The notes below the pieces were generated by a model that saw only the letters and a list, made by a program, of their open reading frames with translations, searched no databases and was not told the DNA's origin. From contig CBDEVO010000003.1 in the NCBI GenBank assembly GCA_965243615.1, positions 1,426,001 through 1,490,000 of the forward strand: DNA of 64,000 nucleotides. Reading direction: 5' to 3'. This document shows, piece by piece, positions 40,692 to 48,091 of the stretch; positions within the stretch are counted from its first letter, which is position 1, and each line of letters begins with the position of its first letter. This DNA is from JAJEEA01 sp965243615. Its GTDB lineage: Bacteria; Acidobacteriota; Vicinamibacteria; Vicinamibacterales; UBA8438. A program made the position numbers and the translations under genes.

Positions 40692-40924
40692 TTGTCGATC
40701 GCGGGGGCGTCATCCCGCTTGAGCGCGTCCACCCGGTCGAGCTCCGCGGCGTCGAAGAAGGCTCCACGTTCTCTGCAGAGGTTCAGGAACGCTCTGCCGG
40801 TCGTCGTCGTCTCGGGCCAGCTCGCTCGCAGCACAACCGCGCTGAACGACTCGCCGGGATAGCGGCGGGCCGCCCGCAGCCGCTCGTACGCCTCCTCCCT
40901 GAGCGATATCGTCTTGCTGGACAT
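40676..40924 (-). CDS. vapB: VapB-family antitoxin
   Basis: An 82-residue antitoxin of the VapB type that begins MSSKTISLREEAYERLRAARR, the standard first strand and helix of this group, followed by ESFSAVVLRASWPET and an acidic/hydrophobic toxin-binding tail. The overlap with vapC implies coupling. ATG 40924 is chosen because it matches the family start and lies 6 bases after a CATACT -10 box, which implies a leaderless mRNA. Confidence 0.83.
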   Translation of the reverse strand: MSSKTISLREEAYERLRAARRYPGESFSAVVLRASWPETTTTGRAFLNLCRERGAFFDAAELDRVDALKRDDAPAIDKWKTR

Positions 40925-40930
40925 GCACGT

Positions 40931-40960
40931 AGTATGCACAATGCATGCATTCTCGGGCAA
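40931..40960 (-). promoter_or_regulatory. vapBC promoter and palindromic operator
   Basis: Minus strand: -35 TTGCCC (40960-40955), 18-base spacer, -10 CATACT (40936-40931). The spacer and -10 contain the perfect palindrome ATGCA-CAA-TGCAT (40934-40946), a likely VapBC operator. Confidence 0.55.
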
Positions 40961-41256
40961 CTACATCCGTCGTACGACGGGAACCCAATGCCGACGGGTC
41001 GGTGGTGGACCTGGGTCTCGTCGGCCAGCCGAACGCCGCGATCCAAGAACCGGATCTGCGTTCAAGGTGACCCATACAGCGGGGGGGGCAGCGCCCCGTG
41101 GGCCCCTCCCGCTGACCGTCTTGGGGATTCCTGAGGAGCCGCCGCATCGCTGGAGAACCCGGAGAATCCCGACCGAATTCCGCACTGCCTCGTGAGAAGA
41201 TCAACGCATGGCACCATGAAGAGGATGCGAAAAGTCAAGCGTACGGTCACGCCCGC

Positions 41257-41439
41257 GTGGTCCTCACCGGCAACCCGCTCGACGATCTGCGGAACACCAA
41301 CACCGTCGAGCAGGTGATGCTGAACGGCCGCCTCTTCGATGGCGACACGCTCGACGAGGTCTATCCCCGCGAGCGCCCGCTGCCGGCGCTGTAGTGGTGG
41401 GACGAGGAGCCGAACGGCGTCCCCGGCCTGGGCCGCTGA
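41257..41439 (+). pseudogene. Amidohydrolase C-terminal relic (same broken gene)
   Basis: Sixty residues of the amidohydrolase end: VVLTGNPLDDLRNTNTVEQ then MLNGRLFDGDTLDEVYPRER and PLPAL, an in-frame TAG at 41392 in place of the first Trp of the family WWW motif, then WWDEEPNGVPGLGR and the natural stop. It aligns with the missing end of the gene that begins at 39114. The premature stop and loss of all metal-binding parts make it non-functional. Confidence 0.7.
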
Positions 41440-41455
41440 GGGGAACGGCGCGCAC

Positions 41456-41764
41456 TCAGGTGGCGTCGCGCGGTTGGAGCGCGGTCAGCCGGTCGCGGAG
41501 CGACAGCTTCGCGTTCTCCAGGACGTACGTCGTCTGCAGCCTCAGGAACAGTCCTTCCGACAGGCCGAAGTACCGCGTGAGCAACAGGTCCGTTTCCGCC
41601 GTCACGGCGCGCTTGCCGAGCACGATCTCGTTGATGCGGCGCGGTGGAACGCCGATAGCGCGCGCGAGTTCGGACTGGTTGATCCCCATCGGCCTCAGGA
41701 AATCCTCCAGCAGAATCTCACCGGGGTGGGGGTTCGGCAACCGGTCGCGATCGGTGGGTGTCAT
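41456..41764 (-). CDS. higA: HigA-family antitoxin (orphan)
   Basis: A 102-residue antitoxin of the HigA/XRE type. The N-terminus RLPNPHPGEILLEDFLRPMG is the family hallmark, followed by a Cro/CI helix-turn-helix (NQSELARAIGVPPRRINEIVLGKR) and RYFGLSEGLFLRLQTTY. In working modules higB lies directly upstream; here only its last residues remain (41777-41842), so this antitoxin has lost its toxin. Confidence 0.88.
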   Translation of the reverse strand: MTPTDRDRLPNPHPGEILLEDFLRPMGINQSELARAIGVPPRRINEIVLGKRAVTAETDLLLTRYFGLSEGLFLRLQTTYVLENAKLSLRDRLTALQPRDAT

Positions 41765-41776
41765 GCCGTCCTCTCG

Positions 41777-41842
41777 TCAGTGATAGTCGACAATCTCGAC
41801 GTCGAAAGCGTTCCCCACGCCACTGAAGGCAGATTCGAGACG
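41777..41842 (-). pseudogene. HigB toxin C-terminal relic
   Basis: Twelve bases upstream of higA the minus strand reads NAFDVEIVDYH and stop, the standard HigB ending. One base out of frame, just before it, SRICLQWRG matches the preceding strand of HigB, so there is a 1-base deletion in a G run. Everything upstream of this is lost. Confidence 0.6.
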
Positions 41843-41875
41843 ACGACCCGCCGGCACCGGTAGAATGACACGATA

Positions 41876-42319
41876 ATGCACGCGCCCACCCACGCCAACG
41901 ACTGGCGCCTCCCGCCGTTTCGGCTCTCGAACTACACGGACATGATCAGGGCGGGATGGACCGACGGCGAGCTCGAACGCTTCATCCTGCGCGACCTCCC
42001 TCGGCAGTTCCACGCCCTGAACCGGGAAACCCAGAGACGGGAGCTGGAACGGGGGGTCGACGTGACCGGAACGTGCTGGGACGCGCTGATCGCGGCCGTG
42101 AGCGAGCAGCTCGCGCTGACTCACGATCTCCCCGTACCGGCCTGGATCGACGAGCCCGAACGGTTCCTCGACGAGACGTGGGTGCTCGCCCGGGGCGCGC
42201 TGAACCGACGGTTGTGCCTGATGTACGCCCCCGGCCCGTTTCTGCGGCACGGCGCCGTCCCGCATCCGGCCGAGTTCAACGAACGGGCGGGAGACACGGA
42301 TGAGTGGGCCCCTCCTTGA
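41876..42319 (+). CDS. Partner protein of a DUF6036-type nucleotidyltransferase
   Basis: A 147-residue, probably alpha-helical protein (LPPFRLSNYTDMIRAGWTDGEL, ELERFILRDLPRQFHALNRE, DETWVLARGALNRRLCLMYAPGP, HPAEFNERAGD). I recognise the general type as the gene that commonly precedes AbiEii/DUF6036-like nucleotidyltransferase genes in toxin-antitoxin-like pairs, but not a named family. It overlaps the next gene by 20 bases. Its partner is truncated here, so the pair is probably dead. A TAGAAT box lies 9 bases before the ATG. Confidence 0.6.
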   Translation: MHAPTHANDWRLPPFRLSNYTDMIRAGWTDGELERFILRDLPRQFHALNRETQRRELERGVDVTGTCWDALIAAVSEQLALTHDLPVPAWIDEPERFLDETWVLARGALNRRLCLMYAPGPFLRHGAVPHPAEFNERAGDTDEWAPP

Positions 42320-42511
42320 TCGAGCGACAATCGAGCGGCTCTTCGAGGAGCTCGCGGATGAGCTCAAGTTCGCGCGAGCGCGGGTCCAGCTCTACGTGAT
42401 CGGCGGCGCGGCGATGAGCATGAGCTTCGACCGCGACCGGACCACGCAGGACGTGGACGCCAGGATCGCGGGCGCTGAAGGTATCGGTCTGGGGCGGACG
42501 CGCCGGCTCAC
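42300..42511 (+). pseudogene. DUF6036-type nucleotidyltransferase, truncated
   Basis: The first ~60 residues match the N-terminus of DUF6036/AbiEii-like nucleotidyltransferases: IERLFEELADELKFAR, VQLYVIGGAAMSMSFDRDR (the GG-x9-11-R region of the nucleotidyltransferase fold) and TTQDVDARI (catalytic D-x-D). At about 42480-42511 the similarity ends and the sequence joins an unrelated amidohydrolase tail, so the C-terminal two thirds are lost. Confidence 0.6.
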
Positions 42512-42580
42512 GAGCGCCCGCTGCCGCCCCTGTGGTGGTGGGGCGGGGAGCCCGACGGCGTCCCCCGCCTGGGCCGGTGA
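42512..42580 (+). pseudogene. Second amidohydrolase C-terminal relic
   Basis: In a different frame from the preceding gene the DNA encodes ERPLPPLWWWGGEPDGVPRL then GR and a stop, the end of a propeller-amidohydrolase. It closely resembles, but is not identical to, the tail at 41257-41439 and keeps the WWW motif. It derives either from a second copy of that gene or from a duplication. Confidence 0.65.
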
Positions 42581-42602
42581 GCGGCGGCCCGCCGCCGACT
42601 GC

Positions 42603-42631
42603 TTGACATGATGCAGGCACGCATGTAGATT
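42603..42631 (+). promoter_or_regulatory. Promoter of the RHH/PIN module
   Basis: -35 TTGACA (42603-42608), 17-base spacer, -10 TAGATT (42626-42631), then 9 bases to the ATG at 42641. An inverted repeat ACATG (42606-42610) / CATGT (42622-42626) flanks the spacer, a possible operator. The transcript would have a leader of about three bases. Confidence 0.65.
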
Positions 42632-42640
42632 CGTGATGTC

Positions 42641-42886
42641 ATGCCCGCGACACAACTGACGCTCCGCAACGTCGACCCGGAACTCTCGAAGCGGCTTCGG
42701 GCCATCAGCCAGGAGACCGGGGACAGCTTGAACGGTACGGTGTTGCGCCTCTTGCGCGAGGCCGTGGGGGTGAGCGCACGCCGGGAACGCCTCCGGCGCT
42801 ACGCCGGCTGGACGGCCGACGATCTCGAAGAGTTCGACGCCGAGTTGCGAGCGCAACGCGTCGTCGACGCGCGGTTCTGGGAATGA
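42641..42886 (+). CDS. FitA/VapB-like ribbon-helix-helix antitoxin
   Basis: An 81-residue antitoxin: MPATQLTLRNVDPELSKRLR then AISQETGDSLNGTVLRLLREA, the FitA-like RHH fold in which the second helix carries the S-x-N motif, then an acidic toxin-binding tail (YAGWTADDLEEFDAELRAQR, RVVDARFWE). Its stop overlaps the start of the PIN toxin gene (ATGA). The strong promoter and intact partner suggest a working module. Confidence 0.85.
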   Translation: MPATQLTLRNVDPELSKRLRAISQETGDSLNGTVLRLLREAVGVSARRERLRRYAGWTADDLEEFDAELRAQRVVDARFWE

Positions 42887-43293
42887 CGCCCACCGAGAAG
42901 GTCGTCCTGGACACCAGCGCGTACTCTCGTTTTCGCTCCGGGCATAGCGAGGTGACGGAGTGGATCGCCCTGGCGTACACGGTCGTCGTGCCGGTGACGG
43001 TGCTCGGCGAGTTGGACGCCGGATTCGAGCTGGGCCGGCGGGCGCCTGAGAACCGGCGCATCCTGGCCGAGTTCCTCGACGAGCCCTTCGTCAGGGTCCT
43101 CGACGTGACCGGCTCGACCGTTCGACACTACGCGCGAATCTATTCGGCCCTGCGCCGAGCCGGCACGCCGATCCCCATCAACGACATGTGGATCGCGGCC
43201 GCGGCGGTGGAGTGCAACGGCCATCTGCTGACTTTCGATCGCGATTACTCCCGCATCCCGAACTTCGATCACACGCTGTTCGATACGTCCTGA
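42883..43293 (+). CDS. vapC: VapC-type PIN toxin
   Basis: A 136-residue PIN-domain ribonuclease with a complete acidic set: VVLDTSAYSRFRSG (Asp), TVLGELDAGFELG (Glu), INDMWIAAAAVECNG (Asp) and TFDRDYSRIPN (Asp). It overlaps the RHH antitoxin gene by 4 bases. This second VapBC module is unrelated in sequence to the one at 40281-40924 and appears functional. Confidence 0.88.
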   Translation: MTPTEKVVLDTSAYSRFRSGHSEVTEWIALAYTVVVPVTVLGELDAGFELGRRAPENRRILAEFLDEPFVRVLDVTGSTVRHYARIYSALRRAGTPIPINDMWIAAAAVECNGHLLTFDRDYSRIPNFDHTLFDTS

Positions 43294-43344
43294 CCCCGCT
43301 TCCGCGTCGAGAACCGGGAGGGGAAGGGACGGCGTGCGGCCTGC

Positions 43345-43986
43345 TCACGTCTCCGGATCGGCCTCCGCCTCGCGCAGGTCCCGCAGGTAGTAGCCGAATG
43401 CGCTGCCGGCGATCGCGGCGACCGTCAGCACCTTCAGCAGGAACCGCGCCGTGACCGCGCCGTCCAGGAGGTTGTACACGACGGCGGCGACGTCGCCGAT
43501 GAGGACGGCGGACGCGATGAAGAGGGTGATGTAGGTCAACTGCTGGCGGACTCTCGACGCCCGCGCGCTCGGGTTCGACCGCACCATCCGCTGCACGACC
43601 CGGGCGACGTACAGGAACACCGGCGCCCCCACCACCAGCAGCGACACCGCCCAGCGGATGCCGTCGCGCGTGCGCTCGACGGGGATGTCCTCGGGGTGCG
43701 GGAACGCCAGGTCGACGAAGCCGAACACCAGCGCCCCCAGGTTGTAGGCGCTCACGAAGAGGGCCGCGAACAGCACCGCGTAGAGGAACGCCTCGCGCGG
43801 CTTGACGGAGATGGTGGGTCGGGGCACCGGGATCGGGAACTCCGCGTCCGCGTAGCGGAGCAGCGCCGTCCTGACCTGATCGCGCGGCCACCCGGCCCGG
43901 ATCAGGGTGTCCTCGATGTCGGGGCGCGCGATTCCCCGCCCCAGGCTCTCCTTGACGAACTCGACGAGGTCCGGGCTGAGCGCCAT
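43345..43986 (-). CDS. DUF5671 membrane protein
   Basis: A 213-residue protein with an N-terminal helical, ubiquitin-associated-like region (LVEFVKESLGRGIARPDIED to GWPRDQVRTALLRYA) and four or five transmembrane helices (about 67-90, 108-128, 148-170, 180-200). It matches the DUF5671 type found in bacteria that code helix bundle membrane proteins of unknown function. Its start follows the end of moeA on the same strand by about 120 bases. Confidence 0.75.
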   Translation of the reverse strand: MALSPDLVEFVKESLGRGIARPDIEDTLIRAGWPRDQVRTALLRYADAEFPIPVPRPTISVKPREAFLYAVLFAALFVSAYNLGALVFGFVDLAFPHPEDIPVERTRDGIRWAVSLLVVGAPVFLYVARVVQRMVRSNPSARASRVRQQLTYITLFIASAVLIGDVAAVVYNLLDGAVTARFLLKVLTVAAIAGSAFGYYLRDLREAEADPET

Positions 43987-44103
43987 GTTGAAGTCCCTCC
44001 TACCAGTACTCGACGGCGAGCGGGAGGTTCGGGTTCAGATCATGGGTCTCCGGATGCCAGCCACGACGCGCGTCGCTTTCCTGTCGGTTGCGGCGCGCGC
44101 CGG
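43987..44103. other. Gap with a possible short gene tail
   Basis: On the minus strand a short frame ends WHPETHDLNPNLPLAVEYW and a stop at 44000. It has the look of a conserved C-terminus, but I cannot name the family, and no start is evident. It may be another gene relic. Confidence 0.25.
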
Positions 44104-45327
44104 TCAGAACAGCTTGACCTCGACCATCTCGCCCTCCTCGACGATGTCGGTGCGGGCGGGGATCTCGATGTAGCCGTCGGCCTGCGACATGCTCGTGATG
44201 TCGCCCGAGGCCTTGAAGGCGGGCACCGCCTGCCCGTCGACGACACGCACGGTGTAGAACTGGTGCCGGCCGGGGGTTGAGACGAAGCGCCGCGCCGCCG
44301 GCACCGAGGCGGTGCGGAATCGGTGGGGGGGCAGGCGGGCCACCTTGCGCAGCACCGGCACCAGCAGCATGTAGGCGTTCGACAGGCACGAGGTGGGGTA
44401 GCCGGGCATGCCGAGGACGAGGGTGCCACTGATGACGCCGCACGCCGTGGGCTTGCCGGGCTTGACGGCGATGCCGTGGAACAGCAACTCGCCCTTCTCG
44501 CGGATGACGTCGAGGGTCAGGTCGCGCTCGCCGACGGAGCTGCCGCCGGAGAAGACGAGGATGTCGTGGTCGAGGCAGGCGTCGACGGTGCGGCCCAGTT
44601 CGTCGAGGCTGTCGGGGGCGGTGGGGAGCGGCGTGGGGACCCCGCCGTGCTCGCGGACGACGGCGCCGAGGGTGAACCGGTTGATGTCGTAGATCTGGCC
44701 GGGGCCCAGGGGCTGCCCCGGGGGCGCGATCTCGCTGCCCGTCGACAGGAGGGCGACGCGCGGCCGGGCGTACACGGCGACCTCGGCGATGCCGAGGGCC
44801 GCGATCGACCCGAGCCGGCTCGGGGTCAGGACGTCGCCCGGGCGCAGCAGCTCGGTCCCCCGGGTGATGTCGGCGCCCCGGCGCCCGACGTGCTGCCGGG
44901 GATGGACGGGGGTGAACACCGCGACCTCGCGGGGGTTGCGGCGGTCGGTCTCCTCGACCATGACCACGGCGTCGGCGCCGTCCGGCATCGGCGCCCCGGT
45001 GGCGATCTGCGTGCACTGCCCCGGCTCGAGGGCCCGGGTGGGGACGTCGCCGGTGTGCACCGTCTCGATGCAGTCGAGCAGCCGCGGGTCCGTCCGGCTG
45101 GCCCCGAAGGTGCTCTCGGCGACCACCGCGTAGCCGTCCATGGCGGCGCGGTCGAACGGCGGCACGTCCTGGCCGGCCGCCACCGGAGCCGCGAGCACGC
45201 GGCCCACGCCCGCGTCCAGCTCGACCCGCTCCGTCCGTTCGAGGGGCCGGGCGGCCTCGTCGGCCAGCCGCAGAGCCTCCTCGACGGGGATTGTCTTGCG
45301 TATCGGCCGCATCTTCGTTCCGGTCAT
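44104..45327 (-). CDS. moeA: Molybdopterin molybdotransferase
   Basis: A 407-residue MoeA, which inserts molybdate into adenylylated molybdopterin to form molybdenum cofactor. The N-terminal part has DVPPFDRAAMDGYAVVAEST and ALEPGQCTQIATGAPMPDGADAVVMVE; the central MoCF-binding domain has VALLSTGSEI, YDINRFTLGAVV and LVFSGGSSVGERDLTLDVI; domain IV follows VLGMPGYPTSCLSNAYMLLV. Length and motifs are complete. ATG 45327 is used because the preceding in-frame sequence is part of the intergenic repeat. The cofactor would serve the CoxL-type enzyme encoded at 55380-57794. Confidence 0.95.
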   Translation of the reverse strand: MTGTKMRPIRKTIPVEEALRLADEAARPLERTERVELDAGVGRVLAAPVAAGQDVPPFDRAAMDGYAVVAESTFGASRTDPRLLDCIETVHTGDVPTRALEPGQCTQIATGAPMPDGADAVVMVEETDRRNPREVAVFTPVHPRQHVGRRGADITRGTELLRPGDVLTPSRLGSIAALGIAEVAVYARPRVALLSTGSEIAPPGQPLGPGQIYDINRFTLGAVVREHGGVPTPLPTAPDSLDELGRTVDACLDHDILVFSGGSSVGERDLTLDVIREKGELLFHGIAVKPGKPTACGVISGTLVLGMPGYPTSCLSNAYMLLVPVLRKVARLPPHRFRTASVPAARRFVSTPGRHQFYTVRVVDGQAVPAFKASGDITSMSQADGYIEIPARTDIVEEGEMVEVKLF

Positions 45328-45349
45328 TGCTCTCGCCCGCCCATCGTCG

Positions 45350-45416
45350 CCTGACGGCTCCGGTGGGCGCCCAACCAACCCTCCAGGAGTCCACGCCGTT
45401 CCAACGCGCGAACTCC
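45350..45416 (-). repeat. Two-hairpin intergenic repeat, copy 2
   Basis: Second copy of the element described at 15128. On the plus strand it runs CGCCCATCGTCGCCTGACGG ... GGTGGGCG (hairpin A, with changes that keep pairing), CCAACCAACCCT, then the diverged hairpin B around CACGCCGTTCCAACGCG. Its end coincides with the TAG stop of mogA, and it fills the gap between mogA and moeA. Confidence 0.7.
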
Positions 45417-45937
45417 TAACGCGACACCTCGCGCACCATGTGCCCCAGCTCCGGCAGCACGAGCCGGGTCATGCCCAGCCGCACCGCCGCCCACGAGCCG
45501 GGGAGGGCGATGACGATCTTGCCCCGCGCCGCGCCCGCGACGGCGCGCGACAACATCGCGGCGGGGCCGATCTCCTCAAAGCTCAGCGCCCGGAAGAGCT
45601 CGCCGAAGCCGTCGAGGCGCTTCTCGATCAGGTCGGCGAGCACCTCGTAGCTGCCGTCGCGGCGGCCGATGCCGGTGCCGCCGGTGGTGATGACGGCCTG
45701 CGTCGCGTCCGCCGCGAGCTGGCGCTCGATCGCGGCCCGCAGGTCGACCGGCTCGTCGCGGACGATCTCGTGCCCCAGCACCCGGTGCCCGGCCTCGGCC
45801 AGCAGCGTCCGCAGCAGCCGCCCCCCGGTGTCGGTCTCCTCGGTCCGCGTGTCGCTGACGGTGATGACGTGGCACCCGACGGCGTCGGGGGCTTCGGCGC
45901 GGTGCTCCTCGTGGCTCATGGCGCTCTCGTGGCTCAT
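45416..45937 (-). CDS. moaB: Molybdenum cofactor biosynthesis protein MoaB/MogA
   Basis: A 173-residue MoaB/MogA-type molybdopterin adenylyltransferase (PF00994). Motifs: GCHVITVSDTRTEETDTGG, then AVITTGGTGIGRRDGSYEVL (the TTGGTG loop) and LDGFGELFRALSFEEIGPAA, ending in the GKIVIALPGS strand. It lies upstream of moeA on the same strand. The N-terminus shows an in-frame 18-bp duplication that includes the start codon (MSHESA-MSHEEH), so translation could begin at 45937 or 45919. Confidence 0.92.
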   Translation of the reverse strand: MSHESAMSHEEHRAEAPDAVGCHVITVSDTRTEETDTGGRLLRTLLAEAGHRVLGHEIVRDEPVDLRAAIERQLAADATQAVITTGGTGIGRRDGSYEVLADLIEKRLDGFGELFRALSFEEIGPAAMLSRAVAGAARGKIVIALPGSWAAVRLGMTRLVLPELGHMVREVSR

Positions 45938-45967
45938 GGCGCTGATGATACCTGTTACCATCGCGGC

Positions 45968-47971
45968 GTGCGCATCCATGCCCGGCGTTTCCCGGTGGCG
46001 GCCGGCCCCGCGGCGGCTACTTCGGCGCCGCTCCTGCGCCGACGACAGCCTGCCCGGCGTTGCCCGGCGGCGGCCGGTCCCGCGGCGGCGGCTTCGGCGC
46101 TGTGCCCGCCCCGACGACAGCCCGCCCGGCGTTCCGCGACGGCGGCCGGTCCCGCGGCGGCGCTCCTCGCCGCGACCGCCGGCCTCCTGGCGGCGGCGCT
46201 CCTGGGCGCAACCCCGGCGGCGCAGCTCGAGCCCGAGGCGGCGGGGTGGGTCGAGACGACCCTGGCCGGGATGACCCTCGACGAGAAGGTCGGCCAGCTC
46301 GTCATGCCGTCGTTCCGGTCCACGTACCTCAGCACCGACAGCGCCGAGTTCGACCGGCTCGCGGCCCTGGTGCGCGAGCAGCGCCCGGGCGGGTTCCTGA
46401 TGTTCGGCGGACGCGACCCCGCCCCCGACGTGCTCCTCAACCCCAGCTACTCGCGGTCGACCCTGGGGCAGCCGCTGGCCGGGGCGTCCATCAACAACCG
46501 GCTCCAGGCCCTCTCGGCCCTGCCGCTGCTGAACGCGGCCGACTTCGAGACCGGCATCGGGTTCCGGCTGCGCGGCGGCACCACCTTCCCCCGCGCGATG
46601 GCGTTCGGGGCGGCGGGCGACGAGGGGCTGGCGTACGAGGCGGGGCGCATCACCGCCGTCGAGGCGCGGGCCCTCGGCGTGCACGTCAACTTCGCCCCGG
46701 TCGCCGACGTGAACAACAACCCCCGCAACCCCGTCATCAACACGCGCTCGTTCGGCGAGGACCCGGCGGTGGTGTCGCGCCTCGCCTCGGCCTGGGTGCG
46801 CGGCCTGCAGGCGGGGGGCGTGGTCGCCACCCTCAAGCACTTTCCCGGGCACGGCGACACCGACGTCGACTCGCACCGCGGGCTGCCGCTCATCGCGCAT
46901 CCCCGGGCGCGCCTCGACCGGGTCGAGCTGCCGCCGTTCCGGGCGGGCCTCGCGGCCGGGGCGGGGGCGGTCATGACGTCGCACGTCGCCATGCCGCGTC
47001 TCGACCCCGGCGCTATCCGGCCGGCCACCGTGAGCCCGCCGATAGTGACGGGCCTGCTGCGCGGCGATCTGGGGTTCGACGGGCTCGTGTACACCGACTC
47101 GATGCGCATGCGCGGCATCACGAACGAGCTGTCGCCGGGGCGGGCGGCGGTGGCGGCGGTGGCGGCGGGGCACGACGTCGTGGTGCACTCTCCCGACGAC
47201 GCGGCGGCGTTCGCCGGCCTCCGCCGGGCCGTCGATCGGGGCGCCATCACCGAGGCCCGCGTCGACGCCTCGGTGCGCCGCATCCTCGCGGCGAAGGCGG
47301 CGCTCGGCCTGCACCGGACACGGGCGGTCAGCCTCGACGACCTGCCGCGGGTGGTCGGCGCCCGGCGCCACCGAGCGGTGGCGGCCGAGGTGAGCCGCCG
47401 CGGCCTGACCCTCATCCGCGACGAGCGCGGCGACGTACCCTTGACGCTGCCGCGGTCCGCGGCGGTCCTCTACCTGTCGGTGCTGGACTATCCCTCGGGA
47501 TGGGGCAACGGCGCCCCGAGCCGCACGTTCCTGCCCGAGCTGCGAGCCCGGTGGCGGAACGTGACCGGGGTCGAGGTTTCGGACCACACCTCGCAGGACG
47601 AGCTCGACCTCGTGGCGGCGAGCGCCGGCCGCTACGACGCGGTCGTCGCGTCGGTCTTCGTGCGCGCCGCCTCGTTCAGCGGGCGCCTCGACCTCGCCCC
47701 CGCCGTCATGCGGTTGCTGCGCGACGTCGCCCGCGGCGCCGCGCGCCGGGACCAGCCGTTCGTGACCGTGTTCTTCGGCAACCCCTACGTCGCGACGGCC
47801 TTGCCCGAGCTGCCCGCGATGCTGCTGACCTACGACCTGTACGACTTGGCCGAGGCCTCCGCGGTGCGCGCCGTCGCGGGCGAGGCGGCCATCGGCGGGC
47901 GCCTCCCCATCACCCTCGGCGACGGGTTCCCCGCCGGCCACGGGCTGACCCGCGCCGCCCGCCGGCGGTGA
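45968..47971 (+). CDS. Glycoside hydrolase family 3 beta-N-acetylhexosaminidase-like
   Basis: A 667-residue exported family-3 glycosidase. The NagZ-type motif KHFPGHGDTDVDSHRGLP (His-Asp pair on the flexible loop) and the nucleophile Asp in FDGLVYTDSMRMRGI identify the beta-N-acetylglucosaminidase branch, acting on peptidoglycan or chitin fragments. A second domain (about 400-667) follows, so it is longer than cytosolic NagZ. The N-terminal 65 residues are unusual: three tandem copies of a 24-residue Ala/Pro/Arg unit, the last of which leads into the signal peptide (LLAATAGLLAAALLGATPA). A later start may be used. Confidence 0.88.
   Translation: MRIHARRFPVAAGPAAATSAPLLRRRQPARRCPAAAGPAAAASALCPPRRQPARRSATAAGPAAALLAATAGLLAAALLGATPAAQLEPEAAGWVETTLAGMTLDEKVGQLVMPSFRSTYLSTDSAEFDRLAALVREQRPGGFLMFGGRDPAPDVLLNPSYSRSTLGQPLAGASINNRLQALSALPLLNAADFETGIGFRLRGGTTFPRAMAFGAAGDEGLAYEAGRITAVEARALGVHVNFAPVADVNNNPRNPVINTRSFGEDPAVVSRLASAWVRGLQAGGVVATLKHFPGHGDTDVDSHRGLPLIAHPRARLDRVELPPFRAGLAAGAGAVMTSHVAMPRLDPGAIRPATVSPPIVTGLLRGDLGFDGLVYTDSMRMRGITNELSPGRAAVAAVAAGHDVVVHSPDDAAAFAGLRRAVDRGAITEARVDASVRRILAAKAALGLHRTRAVSLDDLPRVVGARRHRAVAAEVSRRGLTLIRDERGDVPLTLPRSAAVLYLSVLDYPSGWGNGAPSRTFLPELRARWRNVTGVEVSDHTSQDELDLVAASAGRYDAVVASVFVRAASFSGRLDLAPAVMRLLRDVARGAARRDQPFVTVFFGNPYVATALPELPAMLLTYDLYDLAEASAVRAVAGEAAIGGRLPITLGDGFPAGHGLTRAARRR
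45991..46170 (+). repeat. 72-bp in-frame tandem repeat
   Basis: About 2.5 copies of a 72-bp unit (starts at 45991, 46063 and about 46135) make up the first ~60 codons of the family-3 glycosidase gene. Each unit encodes a version of AAAGPAAAxSAxxxRRQPARR. Confidence 0.75.
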
Positions 47972-48091
47972 GGGAGAGCCGGCTCTCTGTCCCGGTTGGT
48001 GTGGAACGACAGTTGGGTTACCATGCACGACTGGATCTGAGCGTACGCGGGGCGCGTTCCGGCCGCGTCGGAACGAGCAGGAAGGACTGCG

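Noticed and set aside
40947..41256. Possible gene between vapB and the amidohydrolase tail.
   Set aside because: Frames on both strands are short and lack any recognisable motif or ribosome site.
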